NCBI RefSeq assembly: GCF_024585165.1
Contig: NZ_CP029008.1
Coordinates: 2,666,001-2,730,000 of the forward strand
DNA from: Bradyrhizobium sp. WBOS07
GTDB lineage: Bacteria > Pseudomonadota > Alphaproteobacteria > Rhizobiales > Xanthobacteraceae
Length of the DNA stretch: 64,000 nt
Reading direction: 5' to 3'
The notes beneath the pieces are model-generated. The model was not told where the DNA came from. It saw only the letters and a list, made by a program, of their open reading frames with translations, and did not search any database. Below, one piece after another: positions 50,668-60,336 of this stretch. The translations under genes and the position numbers were made by a program. Every line of letters begins with the position of its first letter. Within the stretch, counting starts at the first letter, position 1.

Positions 50668-50679
50668 ATTCTATAGAAT
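50668..50679. promoter_or_regulatory. ATTCTATAGAAT palindrome, likely LysR operator
   Basis: The perfect 12-bp palindrome, nested in a wider CATTC/GAATG pair, lies in the 95-bp spacer between the divergent flavoprotein and LysR genes. It fits a LysR-type box. Confidence 0.5.
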
Positions 50680-50706
50680 GCTGCCATCTCAAAAGAGAAA
50701 CGTGCC

Positions 50707-51597
50707 ATGGAACTCAGCGATCTCCAGACCTTCGCCACTGTGGCCCGCACCGGCGGCATCACCCGCGCCGCCGAGGAGCTGAACACGGTGCAGTCCAACG
50801 TCACTCAGCGCGTGAAGGCGCTGGAGGCGGAGATCGGCACGCCACTGTTCGAACGCCACAGCCGCGGCATGACGCTGACCGGCGCCGGCAAGCGTCTCTT
50901 GCCTTACGCGCAACGGATGGCCGCGCTCTCGCGCGAGGCCGCATTGGCCGCGCGGGACGATGGCGAGCCCAAGGGACCGCTTGGGATCGGCTCGATGGAA
51001 ACGACCGCGGCGGTGCGGCTGCCGCCCCTGCTCGCCGATTTCCACCGCCGCTTTCCCGCCGTGCGGCTTTCCTTGCGCACGGCGCCGACCGCCGACCTCG
51101 TCGCAGCCGTGCTCGACGGCGCGCTCGACGGCGCCTTCGTCGCCGGCCCGATCGCGCATGCCGACCTCATCGTGACGAGCGCGTTCCGCGAAGAGTTGGT
51201 GCTCGTGAGCGCGCGACGCTGGGCTTCGCTTGCCGAGCTGCGCGCCGGCACGCCGGAATCCGGTCCGACCGCGCTGGTGTTCCGCACCGGCTGCACCTAC
51301 CGCCAGCGACTCGAACAAGTGTTCGTCGAGTTCGGCTGGCCGTCGGCCGCGCGCTTCGAGCTCGGCACGCTCGACGGCATGATCGGCTGCGTCGCCGCCG
51401 ACATGGGCGTGACGTTGCTGCCGCGCGCGGTCGTCGAGCGCAGCGCAATGAATGGCAGCATCACGATCCACGCGCTGAACCCGGCGCATGCGCGCGTCGA
51501 GACAGTGTTCATCCACCGCAGCGCCGGACATCAAACCAGCGCACTGAGCGGTTTTGCCGACTGCCTGAAGAAGGACCACGACGTCATCGCCGCCTGA
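50707..51597 (+). CDS. LysR-family transcriptional regulator
   Basis: The 296-residue protein has an N-terminal winged HTH (MELSDLQTFATVARTGGITR, then AAEELNTVQSNVTQRVKALE). A two-lobed periplasmic-binding-like effector domain runs from about 90 to 290. It is divergent from the nitronate monooxygenase-like gene at 49571-50611, the classic LysR arrangement. The effector is unknown. Confidence 0.93.
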   Translation: MELSDLQTFATVARTGGITRAAEELNTVQSNVTQRVKALEAEIGTPLFERHSRGMTLTGAGKRLLPYAQRMAALSREAALAARDDGEPKGPLGIGSMETTAAVRLPPLLADFHRRFPAVRLSLRTAPTADLVAAVLDGALDGAFVAGPIAHADLIVTSAFREELVLVSARRWASLAELRAGTPESGPTALVFRTGCTYRQRLEQVFVEFGWPSAARFELGTLDGMIGCVAADMGVTLLPRAVVERSAMNGSITIHALNPAHARVETVFIHRSAGHQTSALSGFADCLKKDHDVIAA

Positions 51598-51782
51598 GGC
51601 GAGCGTTCCACTCCGCGAAATTCGTCACAAATCCGTCGCGGATTCCACGTTGCCTTCCGCGGCAACGCATCACATCAAAAAGCTTTGAAGCCCGCGATCA
51701 TTCTACGTTAGGATGACTGACTGGCCAGCGCAAAACCATAACGAAACCGGACATCGGCAAAAAAACATCGGGAGGACTATCG

Positions 51783-52718
51783 ATGCGCAATACGCTCGTG
51801 TTGTGCTGTGTCGCCGTATTGTCGGCGATCTCAGGAACTGCAAGCGCACAGGACTGGACCAAATCGAAATGGGGGCCGAACGACGAGGTCGGCGCCGCCA
51901 ACTACATGACGCCCGAGCTGGTGGTGAAAGCGGCATCGCTCGTGAAGACCGGCAAGACCTACGCGCTCGGCATGGCCGTCGACTCCAAGACTCCGGCCTA
52001 CCCGCCGCGCGACTACAAGATCACCATCGTGCAGCCCGGACAGGCCGGCAGCAGCGGCCTAGGTCCGAACAAGGCGACCTATAACGATGACATCCTCAAT
52101 ACCTGGGTCGGCGTCGGAACCCAGCTCGACGGCCTCGGACATCTCGGTGTCGAGCACGTCTATTACAATGGCAACAAGCTCGCCGACTTTGCCGATCCCA
52201 CCGGGCTGAAGAAGCTCGGCATCGAGAAGGTGCCGCCGATGGTCACCCGCGGCGTGCTGCTCGACATGGCCGCCTATTTCAAGACCGACGTGGTGAAGGA
52301 AGGCACCGCCTTCAACGTCAAGGAGATCGAGGAAGCCGCCAAGCAGCAGAACGTCGAGATCCGCCAGGGCGACGTCGTCATCTTCCACACCGGCTGGCTC
52401 AGCCTGGTCGGCAAGGACGACAAGCGCTACTCGGCCGGTGAACCCGGCCTTGGCGTCGAAGGCGCCAAATACCTCACTGGCAAGGGTGTGGTCGCTGTCG
52501 GCGCCGACACCTGGGGCGTAGAGGTCCTGCCCTTCGAATCGAAGAACGTCTTCGAGGTGCACCAGATCCTGCTCGCCATGAACGGGACCTACATCCTGGA
52601 GAACCTCGATACGGCCGCGCTGGCCCGGGACAAGGGTTATGAATTCCTGTTCGTGCTGGGACAGCCGCGCTGGACCGGCGGCGTGCAGGCGATGATCAAC
52701 CCGATCGCGATCCGCTGA
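51783..52718 (+). CDS. periplasmic cyclase-family (kynurenine formamidase-like) protein
   Basis: The 311-residue precursor has a Sec signal peptide (MRNTLVLCCVAVLSAISGTA, cleavage near ASA). The cyclase-family (PF04199-type) fold shows the metal region WVGVGTQLDGLGHLGVEHVY, GDVVIFHTGWLSLVG and VGADTWGVEVLPFE. The usual HxGTHxD motif is altered to GTQLDGLGH. GGAGG lies 8 bp upstream of the start. It probably hydrolyses a cyclic or amide substrate in the periplasm. It stands alone in its transcript. Confidence 0.85.
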   Translation: MRNTLVLCCVAVLSAISGTASAQDWTKSKWGPNDEVGAANYMTPELVVKAASLVKTGKTYALGMAVDSKTPAYPPRDYKITIVQPGQAGSSGLGPNKATYNDDILNTWVGVGTQLDGLGHLGVEHVYYNGNKLADFADPTGLKKLGIEKVPPMVTRGVLLDMAAYFKTDVVKEGTAFNVKEIEEAAKQQNVEIRQGDVVIFHTGWLSLVGKDDKRYSAGEPGLGVEGAKYLTGKGVVAVGADTWGVEVLPFESKNVFEVHQILLAMNGTYILENLDTAALARDKGYEFLFVLGQPRWTGGVQAMINPIAIR

Positions 52719-52824
52719 CGCCGAGCGAGTCCGGAAGACCGTCGGGTGAGGTCATGCGGTGTCTCTGCGGAGCACCGCTGCCCTCACCCGATTACGCATC
52801 GTTTCGCACCGTACGAGAAGGCCC

Positions 52825-55050
52825 CTATTTGAGCCGGATATCCTCATAAGATTCGATCCGCCGCGGGCCGACCGCGGTCGCCTCGTGCGAATCCGCATCA
52901 GCGAGATTGCCGAAATCGAGCTTGGTCAGCTTCGCGAGGTCCGCGATCGAGACCTGAAACACGCTGACGTCCTCCTCCGACATCCGCTCGCGCAGGTCCA
53001 TCTCCTGGATGCGGTCGATCTCCATGACCAGCTTTCGCTGGCTCATCAGGAAGGCCGCCGCCTTGAGCGCGTCGTCGTCCTCGTTGCGCCGGATCAGGAT
53101 CTTCCAGAAATATTTCGGGATCTGGACGCCGCCGAAGCTCGGATCCTTGTGCGGCCGGCCCGCCGGATTGGGCAGATCGGACCCGTCGGCGTCCGGCCCG
53201 TCGAACACCGGGCCGTTCATGACGATGCCCTTCTCCTCGCCTTCGAGCAGGACGTCGCGCGTATAGTCCTCCAGTCCCGCCCAGAGCTGCTTGCCCTGGT
53301 TGAACGAGAAGAACTGCGGCGCGCAATTGGTGAAATGGAAGGAATCGTCACCATGCTGCTTGGCCGCGGCGACGGTGTCGCCCCAGGTCGCATCCAGCCG
53401 GCGCACGAGATGACCGCGGTCGAAAGGATTCTTGCTGCGATCCGCCTCGAACGTAGCTTGCTTGCGGTAGAACTCGTCGCCGATCTGGGCATCGTCGTCG
53501 ATGCGCGGGTCGCGCAGCCAGGAATCGCCCTCGCGCTTGCCGACGTCCTGCTGCTTGCCGCCGTCGATATTAACGCAACTGAAGAAAGCCAGCCGGCGAT
53601 CCTTGTTCATGACCACGCTGTAGTTGGAATATTTCAGCTCGGATTGCTTGGAGCTTCCCTTCAGCATCGCGATCCTGGATTTGAGAGAGGCAGGAATCTT
53701 CGGCAAGGGCACCGAGAATTTGCCGGTGCCGAGGAAATTCGCCTTGTATCCGGGACGCGATTTCAGCGTGCTCTGATCGATATGCACGGCTTCCATCGGC
53801 AGGCCGTTGTTCGCGCTGATGTGCGGCAGCAAACCGGCCGGCCGGGCGATCAAGGGCGCGCCGCCATTTGCCATGCCGCCGTTCGGCGCCATTCCGTTGC
53901 CTCCCGCAGGTCCCGTCGCGGGTGCGAGCGGCGCGAACGGGATGTCCTTCTTGAACATCGGCAACGGCACGCGGATCGGGACCACCAGCGAGGTCCCATC
54001 GAGGGACTGCTCGACCCAGACATTGGCGCCGAAGGCAGGTGCGGCAGCCGGCGCCCGGACCTTCGCAGTCTCATGCCGGACCGGCGGCTCCTCCTCGTCC
54101 AACACCGGCTTGATCAGTGGATGGGAGCCGACGGCAACCTTGAGATCGGCAACGATCGCGCTGATGCGGATGCCTTCGTTGGCGATCCAGTCGATCAGGG
54201 ATTCGTCCATCGACGGCTTCCACACCTTGCCGTCCTTGGTCAGAGTATGACCCTGCGCATTCTTCCGGGGAACACCGCTGTGGTGCAATGCGACCACCTG
54301 CCAGAAGCGGTTGAACGCCGGCGAGCCCGACGAGCCCGCCGTCGTGTCGGTGTTGTACCAGAGGAAGTCGCCGACATATTTGAGCAGCTTGTTCTCGCGG
54401 ACGCAGACCTGCTTCATCTGCCCGCTGGGATGCTGGATGATGGTGAGGTACTCGCCGGGGTCCGCCTTGCCGGGCGCGGCGCTGAGCGGCAGCCATCCGA
54501 AGTCCTCGAGTTCCTCGCCGCCGGACAGCGAGGTCGACGCCACCGCCACCACCGAAAAATCCAGCCTGTCGTTGGTGTAGAAGAATCTGCCCGGCTCGAA
54601 TCCGAACCGCACCGGCGCGCGCTCTTGTCCCGAAATGTCGAGCTCGTAGTTGAAGTCGCCGATCGAATTGGCCGCATCGGCCGGCTTGCCGAAGACATGA
54701 TTGTTGGTCAGCAGCAGGCCCGGCCCGATCAGAAAGCCCGAGCCATAGCCGAGCAGGTTCGACTTGAGATCCCTGAGCTGGATGCGGCAGACCGAGCGCG
54801 AGGCGGCAGTCCCCTTGGCGAGATAATTGATGCTGTCGAGATCATTGCCCTGGATGATCCGCTCCAGGCCGATCTCGGCCTTCTCCATGTCCTGGGTCTC
54901 GGCGAGCAGCTGGCGCTGGCGCACGCGCATCTTTTCGACGGACATCTCGATCGGACCGTCGCCCAATTTCCGGTTCAAGGCTTCGGGTGAGAACTCGGCT
55001 TGCTTGAATCGCCTTTCTGAGCCCGCGATCAGGCTTGGCTTGATGAGCAT
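52825..55050 (-). CDS. trypsin-like serine protease fused to DNA/RNA non-specific endonuclease
   Basis: The 741-residue protein has no signal peptide or membrane segment. A helical N-terminal part (1-75) precedes a trypsin-like domain at about 80-290 with His118 in TNNHVF, Asp164 in RLDFSVV and nucleophile Ser241 in GSSGSP. A Pro/Gly/Ala-rich linker follows at about 325-400. A beta-beta-alpha-metal nuclease domain at about 470-700 has the DRGH box (catalytic His547), FHFTNCAPQ and FSFNQGKQLWAGLE (metal Asn584). All key residues of both enzymes are present. The gene stands alone with long flanks. A cytoplasmic toxin or defence effector activated by self-cleavage is possible but inferred. Confidence 0.9.
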   Translation of the reverse strand: MLIKPSLIAGSERRFKQAEFSPEALNRKLGDGPIEMSVEKMRVRQRQLLAETQDMEKAEIGLERIIQGNDLDSINYLAKGTAASRSVCRIQLRDLKSNLLGYGSGFLIGPGLLLTNNHVFGKPADAANSIGDFNYELDISGQERAPVRFGFEPGRFFYTNDRLDFSVVAVASTSLSGGEELEDFGWLPLSAAPGKADPGEYLTIIQHPSGQMKQVCVRENKLLKYVGDFLWYNTDTTAGSSGSPAFNRFWQVVALHHSGVPRKNAQGHTLTKDGKVWKPSMDESLIDWIANEGIRISAIVADLKVAVGSHPLIKPVLDEEEPPVRHETAKVRAPAAAPAFGANVWVEQSLDGTSLVVPIRVPLPMFKKDIPFAPLAPATGPAGGNGMAPNGGMANGGAPLIARPAGLLPHISANNGLPMEAVHIDQSTLKSRPGYKANFLGTGKFSVPLPKIPASLKSRIAMLKGSSKQSELKYSNYSVVMNKDRRLAFFSCVNIDGGKQQDVGKREGDSWLRDPRIDDDAQIGDEFYRKQATFEADRSKNPFDRGHLVRRLDATWGDTVAAAKQHGDDSFHFTNCAPQFFSFNQGKQLWAGLEDYTRDVLLEGEEKGIVMNGPVFDGPDADGSDLPNPAGRPHKDPSFGGVQIPKYFWKILIRRNEDDDALKAAAFLMSQRKLVMEIDRIQEMDLRERMSEEDVSVFQVSIADLAKLTKLDFGNLADADSHEATAVGPRRIESYEDIRLK

Positions 55051-55322
55051 CGTGACCTCTCAAATGACTGGGCGAATACGGGACGCGGTCGGGGCGCCAG
55101 AAAATTTGCGCCAAGGTCGCAGCGCGGTCGGATTGCGGGCCGCGGCCGATCGTTCTGGAAAATCGCGGGCATATACCCCGCACCACTCTAAACCTGCACA
55201 TTCATTGGCACGCAACCACAGGCATCATGCCATGGTCTGGGCGTGATCAGTGTGAGATTTGCCACAAATGATGGATGTGGCCGCCTGTCGCAATTTCGCG
55301 GGTCGTGGGGCCGTCGGACGAT

Positions 55323-55535
55323 CTACGCCCTGAGCTGCCACCGCCGCAGCGCCACGACGGCCCAGATCGCCTCGACCAGGCCGAACGGCCAGGCCCCCTG
55401 GAGAAAACCATAGGCCGAGCCGAGCGCGCAGGACGCGGCGAACAGCAGCACGAACCAGTGGCTGCGATCTTCCAGGGCGTAAGTGACCAGCATCGCCGAG
55501 ACGGCGAACAGGCCGAATAATGTCAGCGCATCCAT
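55323..55535 (-). CDS. small membrane protein of unknown function
   Basis: The 70-residue protein has two hydrophobic segments (TLFGLFAVSAMLVTYAL and WFVLLFAASCALGSAYGFLQ) and a short third (PFGLVEAIWAVVALRRW). I chose the ATG at 55535; a longer frame reaching 56162 overlaps ruvX antisense and is not supported. It is divergent from ruvX with a 45-bp spacer. Function is unknown. Confidence 0.65.
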   Translation of the reverse strand: MDALTLFGLFAVSAMLVTYALEDRSHWFVLLFAASCALGSAYGFLQGAWPFGLVEAIWAVVALRRWQLRA

Positions 55536-55580
55536 TGTTTCGGGTTCACTCCGCGGCGTGACGCGTGATATGCGCTTCGC

Positions 55581-56060
55581 ATGCCGGCTCTTATCCTGCC
55601 TCTCGTCGATGCTGCAACCCACTGGCCCGCGCGCGGCGCGCTGGTCGGGCTCGACTTGGGCACCAAGACCATCGGCGTTGCCGTGTCCGACCCGGACCGG
55701 AGACTGGCGACCGGCGTCGAGACGGTCCAGCGCACGCAATTCAAGCGGGACGCGGCCCGGCTGCTCGCGATCGCGGCGGAGCGTAAAGCAACCGGATTCG
55801 TGCTCGGCCTGCCCATCAACATGGACGGCAGCGAGGGCCCGCGCGCGCAGTCCACCCGCGCCTTCGCCCGCAATCTCGCCGGTCTGACCGCGCTTCCCAT
55901 CGGCCTGTGGGACGAGCGCCTCTCGACCGCGGCGGTCGAGCGCGAGCTGATCGGCATGGACGTCAGCCGCGCCAAGCGCGCCGAGGTGATCGACGAGCAC
56001 GCTGCCATCTTCATCCTGCAAGGCGCGCTCGACCGTCTCGCCAATCTCCGCACCGGTTGA
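55581..56060 (+). CDS. ruvX: Holliday-junction-resolvase-like protein RuvX/YqgF
   Basis: The 159-residue RNase H-fold nuclease is involved in 16S rRNA 5'-end maturation and possibly DNA repair. The family motif [20 protein letters not shown] contains the first catalytic Asp. [30 protein letters not shown] and the C-terminal [13 protein letters not shown] contain the others. It is 3 bp upstream of an AEC carrier gene. Confidence 0.95.
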   Translation: MPALILPLVDAATHWPARGALVGLDLGTKTIGVAVSDPDRRLATGVETVQRTQFKRDAARLLAIAAERKATGFVLGLPINMDGSEGPRAQSTRAFARNLAGLTALPIGLWDERLSTAAVERELIGMDVSRAKRAEVIDEHAAIFILQGALDRLANLRTG

Positions 56061-56063
56061 CCC

Positions 56064-56987
56064 ATGCCGGTCGTCATCGCGGCGCTGCTGCCGGTCTTCA
56101 TCCTCATCGTGCTCGGCGTCGTGCTGAAGCGCAGCCTGATGCGGCTCGACACGCAATGGCACGGGCTGGAGCGGCTGACCTATTTCGTGCTGTTCCCGAT
56201 GCTGCTGATCCAGACCCTGGTGAAGGCCGACCTTTCCAAGGTACCGGTGGCCGGCGTCGGCGGTGCGCTTCTATTAGCGGCGCTGGCGATGTCGCTGCTC
56301 TGCCTCGCGCTGCGCCCCGCCCTGGCGCGGCTCGGCGTCGACGGCCCCGCCTTCACCTCGATCTTCCAGGGCGCGACGCGCTGGCAGACCTTCGTGGCGC
56401 TGTCGATCGCCGCCAATTTGTTCGGCGATGTCGGGCTGGCGCTCGCCTCCGTGGCGATGGTGGCGATCATCCCGCTCGTGAATGTGTTCAGCGTCTCGGT
56501 GCTCGCTCGCTATGCATCTCCGGAAAGGCAATCCGCCCGCGCCATCGTCATGACATTGGTGCGCAATCCCCTGATCTGGGCCTGCATCATCGGCCTCTCC
56601 GTCAATGTCAGCCACCTGCCGCTGCCGAGGCTATGGCACGAGGTTGCCGACGCCCTCGGCAGTTCCTCGCTCGCCATCGGCCTGCTCGTCACCGGCGCCG
56701 GGCTGCATCTGGAAGGTCTGTTGCGCCCCAGCGCCGGCGCTGCGATCGGCGTCGCGCTCAAGCTGGTGCTGATGCCTGCGTTTGCCTTGGGGCTCGGCGT
56801 CTGGTTCGGTCTTTCCGGCAACAGCCTTGCGATCGTTGCGATCTGCTCCGCCGTTCCGACCTCCTCAAGCGCCTATGTCCTCGCCCGCCAGATGGGTGGC
56901 GACGCCCCGTTGCTGGCGCAGATCATCACGCTGCAGACCATCTGTGCGGCGATCACGATGCCGGTTGCGATCGCGCTGGCGGCCTGA
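56064..56987 (+). CDS. AEC-family transporter
   Basis: The 307-residue auxin-efflux-carrier-type membrane protein has about ten hydrophobic helices. The N-terminus VIAALLPVFILIVLGVVLKR and the central LVRNPLIWACIIGLSVNVSH are typical, as is the C-terminal PTSSSAYVLARQMGGDA. It probably transports an organic acid or similar anion. It follows ruvX by 3 bp, so the two are co-transcribed, and it abuts the CPBP protease gene tail to tail. Confidence 0.88.
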   Translation: MPVVIAALLPVFILIVLGVVLKRSLMRLDTQWHGLERLTYFVLFPMLLIQTLVKADLSKVPVAGVGGALLLAALAMSLLCLALRPALARLGVDGPAFTSIFQGATRWQTFVALSIAANLFGDVGLALASVAMVAIIPLVNVFSVSVLARYASPERQSARAIVMTLVRNPLIWACIIGLSVNVSHLPLPRLWHEVADALGSSSLAIGLLVTGAGLHLEGLLRPSAGAAIGVALKLVLMPAFALGLGVWFGLSGNSLAIVAICSAVPTSSSAYVLARQMGGDAPLLAQIITLQTICAAITMPVAIALAA

Positions 56988-57752
56988 TCAAGCGCCCAGC
57001 CACATCGTCAACACCACCGCGGTCAGATTGTTCAGCGCGTGCAGCACGATCGTGAGCCAGAGCGAATTGGCACGATAGCGCATGTAGCCGAACCAGAGGC
57101 CGATGGCGAGGACCTCGGCGAGGAAGTAGAGGTCGTATTGCAGGTGGACGATGGTCCACACCAGCGACGACAGCAGGATCGCGCCCGGCACGCCCAGGAA
57201 GCTCGCCGACCAGCCGCGAAATAGAAAGCCGCGCGCCAACACCTCTTCGGACATCGGCGCGGCCACGCTGAAGGCGAACAGCAGCAGCAGCGCCGCGCCC
57301 TTGTCGCGGCCCGATTTCAGCAGATCGGTCATGAAGCCCGGCGTCGCCTCGCGGCCGAGCGCGCGCGACATCGTCTCCCAGACCAGCACCAGCAGGATGA
57401 GGCCGACCGCGCCGAGCAGCAGCTGCTTCCAGGACGGCCAGTGCAGCGCGAGATAGTCGACGAAGGAGGCCTTCTTGATGGCGATGGCGAGCCAAACCGC
57501 CAGAAGCGTCGCCGGCAGGCCCATGATGACCGAGAGCGCGAGCGTCTGCGGCTCGCGGCCGACGACCTGGATCGAGGCGAGATCCATCGGCAGGCCGCGC
57601 TGCGCCGCCACCAGGACGACGGCGCCGATCTGTCCGACGAACATCGCGACGAAAATGAACACGCCCCACAGCGCCGTGCCCCAGAACTTCCAGACGCGCG
57701 GCGTCGCCGGCGTGACGGTCGGCGGCGGATGGTCGGGATTGAGAGAATCCAT
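56988..57752 (-). CDS. CPBP-family intramembrane glutamic endopeptidase
   Basis: The 254-residue membrane protein has about seven helices and the CPBP/Abi motifs: EEVLARGFLFRG (EExxxR), a His in TIVHLQYD and a second in LHALNNL. These form the intramembrane active site of the Rce1-like family. It could process prenylated or other membrane substrates, or serve in bacteriocin immunity or defence. The partner is unknown. Its stop directly abuts that of the AEC gene. Confidence 0.88.
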   Translation of the reverse strand: MDSLNPDHPPPTVTPATPRVWKFWGTALWGVFIFVAMFVGQIGAVVLVAAQRGLPMDLASIQVVGREPQTLALSVIMGLPATLLAVWLAIAIKKASFVDYLALHWPSWKQLLLGAVGLILLVLVWETMSRALGREATPGFMTDLLKSGRDKGAALLLLFAFSVAAPMSEEVLARGFLFRGWSASFLGVPGAILLSSLVWTIVHLQYDLYFLAEVLAIGLWFGYMRYRANSLWLTIVLHALNNLTAVVLTMWLGA

Positions 57753-57792
57753 CAGGAGGCTTTCGTTGGGTCGCGCAAACTATCGAGAGGTC

Positions 57793-57877
57793 GTCATGCC
57801 CGGGCTCGTCCCGGCCATCCACGTTCTTCGTGCCACACAACAAGACGTGGATGGCCGGGACAAGCCCGGCCGTGACG
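57793..57877. repeat. intergenic inverted repeat (GTCATGCCCGGGCT family)
   Basis: The left arm is GTCATGCCCGGGCTCGTCCC ... CCATCCACG. The right arm is CGTGGATGGCCGGGACAAGC ... CCGTGAC, nearly its reverse complement. It lies between the CPBP protease and aidB-like genes. Confidence 0.8.
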
Positions 57878-57898
57878 AGAGATTGAGCTGGAGTCTCC

Positions 57899-59545
57899 TC
57901 ACGGCAGCGCGCGCTCCAGCAGCGACCGGACCTCGCCGCTGTCCAGCTCCACGGCGCCGTACATGCTGGCGTGATTGGCCGCGAGCCGGCTCGCCGCGAA
58001 CAATTCGGCATTGCGCGGCGACACGCCGTTCAGCGCCGCGGTCGCGGCCAGCAGCGCCAGCTTCTCGACGGCCAGCCGCGCGATGCGCTCGCCGTCGGTG
58101 CGGCGGAAAGTCTTGCCGACGAAAGCGACTGTCTCGCTCGCTCCCGGCAAGCCCTTGGCCTCGGCCGCAAGCGCTTGCAGCACCGCCGTCGCGGCGTCCG
58201 GCTCGCGCGAGAGCGCGCGGAGCACGTCGAGGCACATCACGTTGCCGGAGCCTTCCCAAATCGCGTTGACCGGCGATTCCCGGTAGTGCCGCGCCAGAAT
58301 GCCGTCCTCGACATAGCCGTTGCCGCCGAGGCATTCCATGGCCTCATAGAGGAACGGCGGCGCACTCTTGCAGGTCCAGTATTTGATCGCGGGCGTGAGC
58401 AGCCGCATATAGGCGGCCTCCGCTGCATCATGCGGGGTGCGATCGAAGGCGCGGCAGAGCCGCATCACCAGCGCCGTGCTCGCCTCGACATGCAGCGCCA
58501 TGTCCGACAGCACTGCCTGCATCAGCGGCTGATCGGCCAGATGCTTCTGGAACACGCTGCGGTGACGGGCGTGATGCAGCGCATGCGCCAGCCCCGAGCG
58601 CATCAGGCCGACCGAGGCGATCGCGCAATCCTGCCGCGTCAGCTGCACCATCTGGATGATGGTGCGGATGCCCTTGCCCGCCTCGCCGACGGCTTGCGCA
58701 TAGGCGCCGACGAACTCGACCTCGGAGGAGGCATTGGAGCGGTTGCCGAGCTTGTCCTTCAGCCGCTGGAACTGAATCGCGTTGACCGATCCATCCGGCG
58801 CGAAGCGCGGCATGAAGAAGCACGTCAGGCCCTGCTCGGCCTGCGCCAGCACCAGGAACGCATCGCACATCGGCGCCGACATGAACCATTTGTGGCCGGT
58901 GATGCGATAGGCCTCGCCATCGCGCACCGCGCGGCTCATGTTGGAACGCACGTCGGTGCCGCCCTGCTTCTCGGTCATGCCCATGCCGAGCGTCATGCCG
59001 CGCTTTTGCCACCACGGTGCGAAGCTCGGGTCGTAGCTCCTGGCCGACAGCACCGGCATCACCTTGCCGAGCAGGTCCGGCTGCATCGCCAGCGCGCCGA
59101 CGGAGGCGCGCGTCATCGTGATCGGACAGAGGTGACCGGTCTCGACCTGGGCTGCCATGTAGAATTTCGCCGCACGAATGACCTCGGCGGCATCGCCCGC
59201 CGGTTTGCCGTTCGCGGTCCACGTCGAATTGTGCACGCCGGCATGGGCGCTGTGCGCCATCAGTTCGTGATAGGCCGGGTGAAACTCGACCTGGTCGCGG
59301 CGATTGCCCTTGGCGTCGAAGCTGCGCAGCTTCGGCGTGTTCTCGTTCGCGAGCCGCCCGCGATCGGCCATCGCGGCCGAGCCCCATTGCCTGCCGAACT
59401 CGGAGAGTTCGCGTTCCGCCGCCGCGCCGCCATTGGCCTTGACCGCCTCGACCAGCGGGCGGTCCACGGCGAACAGGTCGATATCCTCAAACGGCGGCGA
59501 TTGGTTGAAGACCTCGTGGGTCGCAAAGCTCGGCTGGGTCATCAC
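57899..59545 (-). CDS. aidB: AidB-like acyl-CoA dehydrogenase family protein
   Basis: The 548-residue flavoprotein matches the AidB branch of the acyl-CoA dehydrogenase family: FATHEVFNQSPPFEDIDLFA at the N-terminus, MTEKQGGTDVRSNMSRAV and YRITGHKWFMSAPMCDAFLV for FAD binding, and YVEDGILARHYRESPVNAIW near the catalytic site. AidB is linked to the alkylation response in E. coli and may protect DNA. No Ada regulator is nearby. Confidence 0.92.
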   Translation of the reverse strand: MMTQPSFATHEVFNQSPPFEDIDLFAVDRPLVEAVKANGGAAAERELSEFGRQWGSAAMADRGRLANENTPKLRSFDAKGNRRDQVEFHPAYHELMAHSAHAGVHNSTWTANGKPAGDAAEVIRAAKFYMAAQVETGHLCPITMTRASVGALAMQPDLLGKVMPVLSARSYDPSFAPWWQKRGMTLGMGMTEKQGGTDVRSNMSRAVRDGEAYRITGHKWFMSAPMCDAFLVLAQAEQGLTCFFMPRFAPDGSVNAIQFQRLKDKLGNRSNASSEVEFVGAYAQAVGEAGKGIRTIIQMVQLTRQDCAIASVGLMRSGLAHALHHARHRSVFQKHLADQPLMQAVLSDMALHVEASTALVMRLCRAFDRTPHDAAEAAYMRLLTPAIKYWTCKSAPPFLYEAMECLGGNGYVEDGILARHYRESPVNAIWEGSGNVMCLDVLRALSREPDAATAVLQALAAEAKGLPGASETVAFVGKTFRRTDGERIARLAVEKLALLAATAALNGVSPRNAELFAASRLAANHASMYGAVELDSGEVRSLLERALP

Positions 59546-59562
59546 GTTTCCTCGGCGCGAAA

Positions 59563-60336
59563 TCAGTTCCGTCGCGGCTGGATCGGGAAATCATAGGCCG
59601 CCCCGCCGGCCCCAGGCAGGGAAAAATGCCACCACTCCTTCGAATAGTTCACAAAGCCTTGCCTGGCCATCGCCGCCACCAGCCGCCTGCGCCAGCTGCG
59701 TTGTTCCGCCGTGATCGACGGTGCCGCGGTATGGCCCTTCGTGTCGGTGCAGTCGTAGCCGGTCCCCATGTCGACACTGCCTTCGGGTGCGCGCGCTTCG
59801 ACCGGCGCGGTGCAATCGGCATAGGTTCTCGACGGGTCGTATTTGGCGGAATTGTCAGCCTTCAGATCGACCAGCGTCAGATCCAGCGCCGCGCCGGTGG
59901 AATGCTGCGAACGGCTCGCGATGTAGCCGAGGCGGAACAGCTCGGTCTTGGGGATTTTCGGATTGTAGCGCCGCTCGGCGGCGGTCTCGTGACCGTTCTG
60001 CGACCACTTGACCATGTCGAGCGAGGCCCGCGCCGGCCGGTAGCAGTCGAACATCTTGAGCGAGAGATTCTGTGCGGCGAGCTCCTGCTGCACCGCCTTC
60101 AGCCGCAGACCGACCTCGCGCTTCACCACGCATTCACCGGCATTGTAGCCGGCCAGCGGCCGGCCGACGAAATTGTTCGAGGTGGCGTAGCGGATGTCCT
60201 GGATGATGCTGGGGTCGATGTCGCGCAGATAGACGAAATCGCCGGGCAAGCTCTGCGCCCGCGCCGGCGCGAGCACCGATATCGCAAGCAGCATACCGAG
60301 CGCCGCGCGCGCCGCGATCCCTGTCCTTGCGGTCAT
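59563..60336 (-). CDS. periplasmic D-Ala-D-Ala dipeptidase, VanX/DdpX-like
   Basis: The 257-residue precursor has a signal peptide (ending near APARAQ). The peptidase M15D active site includes SRSQHSTGAALDLTLVD (His145 and Asp152 bind zinc) and EWWHF (Glu234 and His237). The internal FDCYRPARASLDMVKW segment is also typical. It cleaves D-Ala-D-Ala, either for catabolism or wall turnover. Its ATG overlaps the TGA of the caspase gene upstream (ATGA). No VanA/VanH genes are near, so a resistance role is not suggested. Confidence 0.92.
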   Translation of the reverse strand: MTARTGIAARAALGMLLAISVLAPARAQSLPGDFVYLRDIDPSIIQDIRYATSNNFVGRPLAGYNAGECVVKREVGLRLKAVQQELAAQNLSLKMFDCYRPARASLDMVKWSQNGHETAAERRYNPKIPKTELFRLGYIASRSQHSTGAALDLTLVDLKADNSAKYDPSRTYADCTAPVEARAPEGSVDMGTGYDCTDTKGHTAAPSITAEQRSWRRRLVAAMARQGFVNYSKEWWHFSLPGAGGAAYDFPIQPRRN

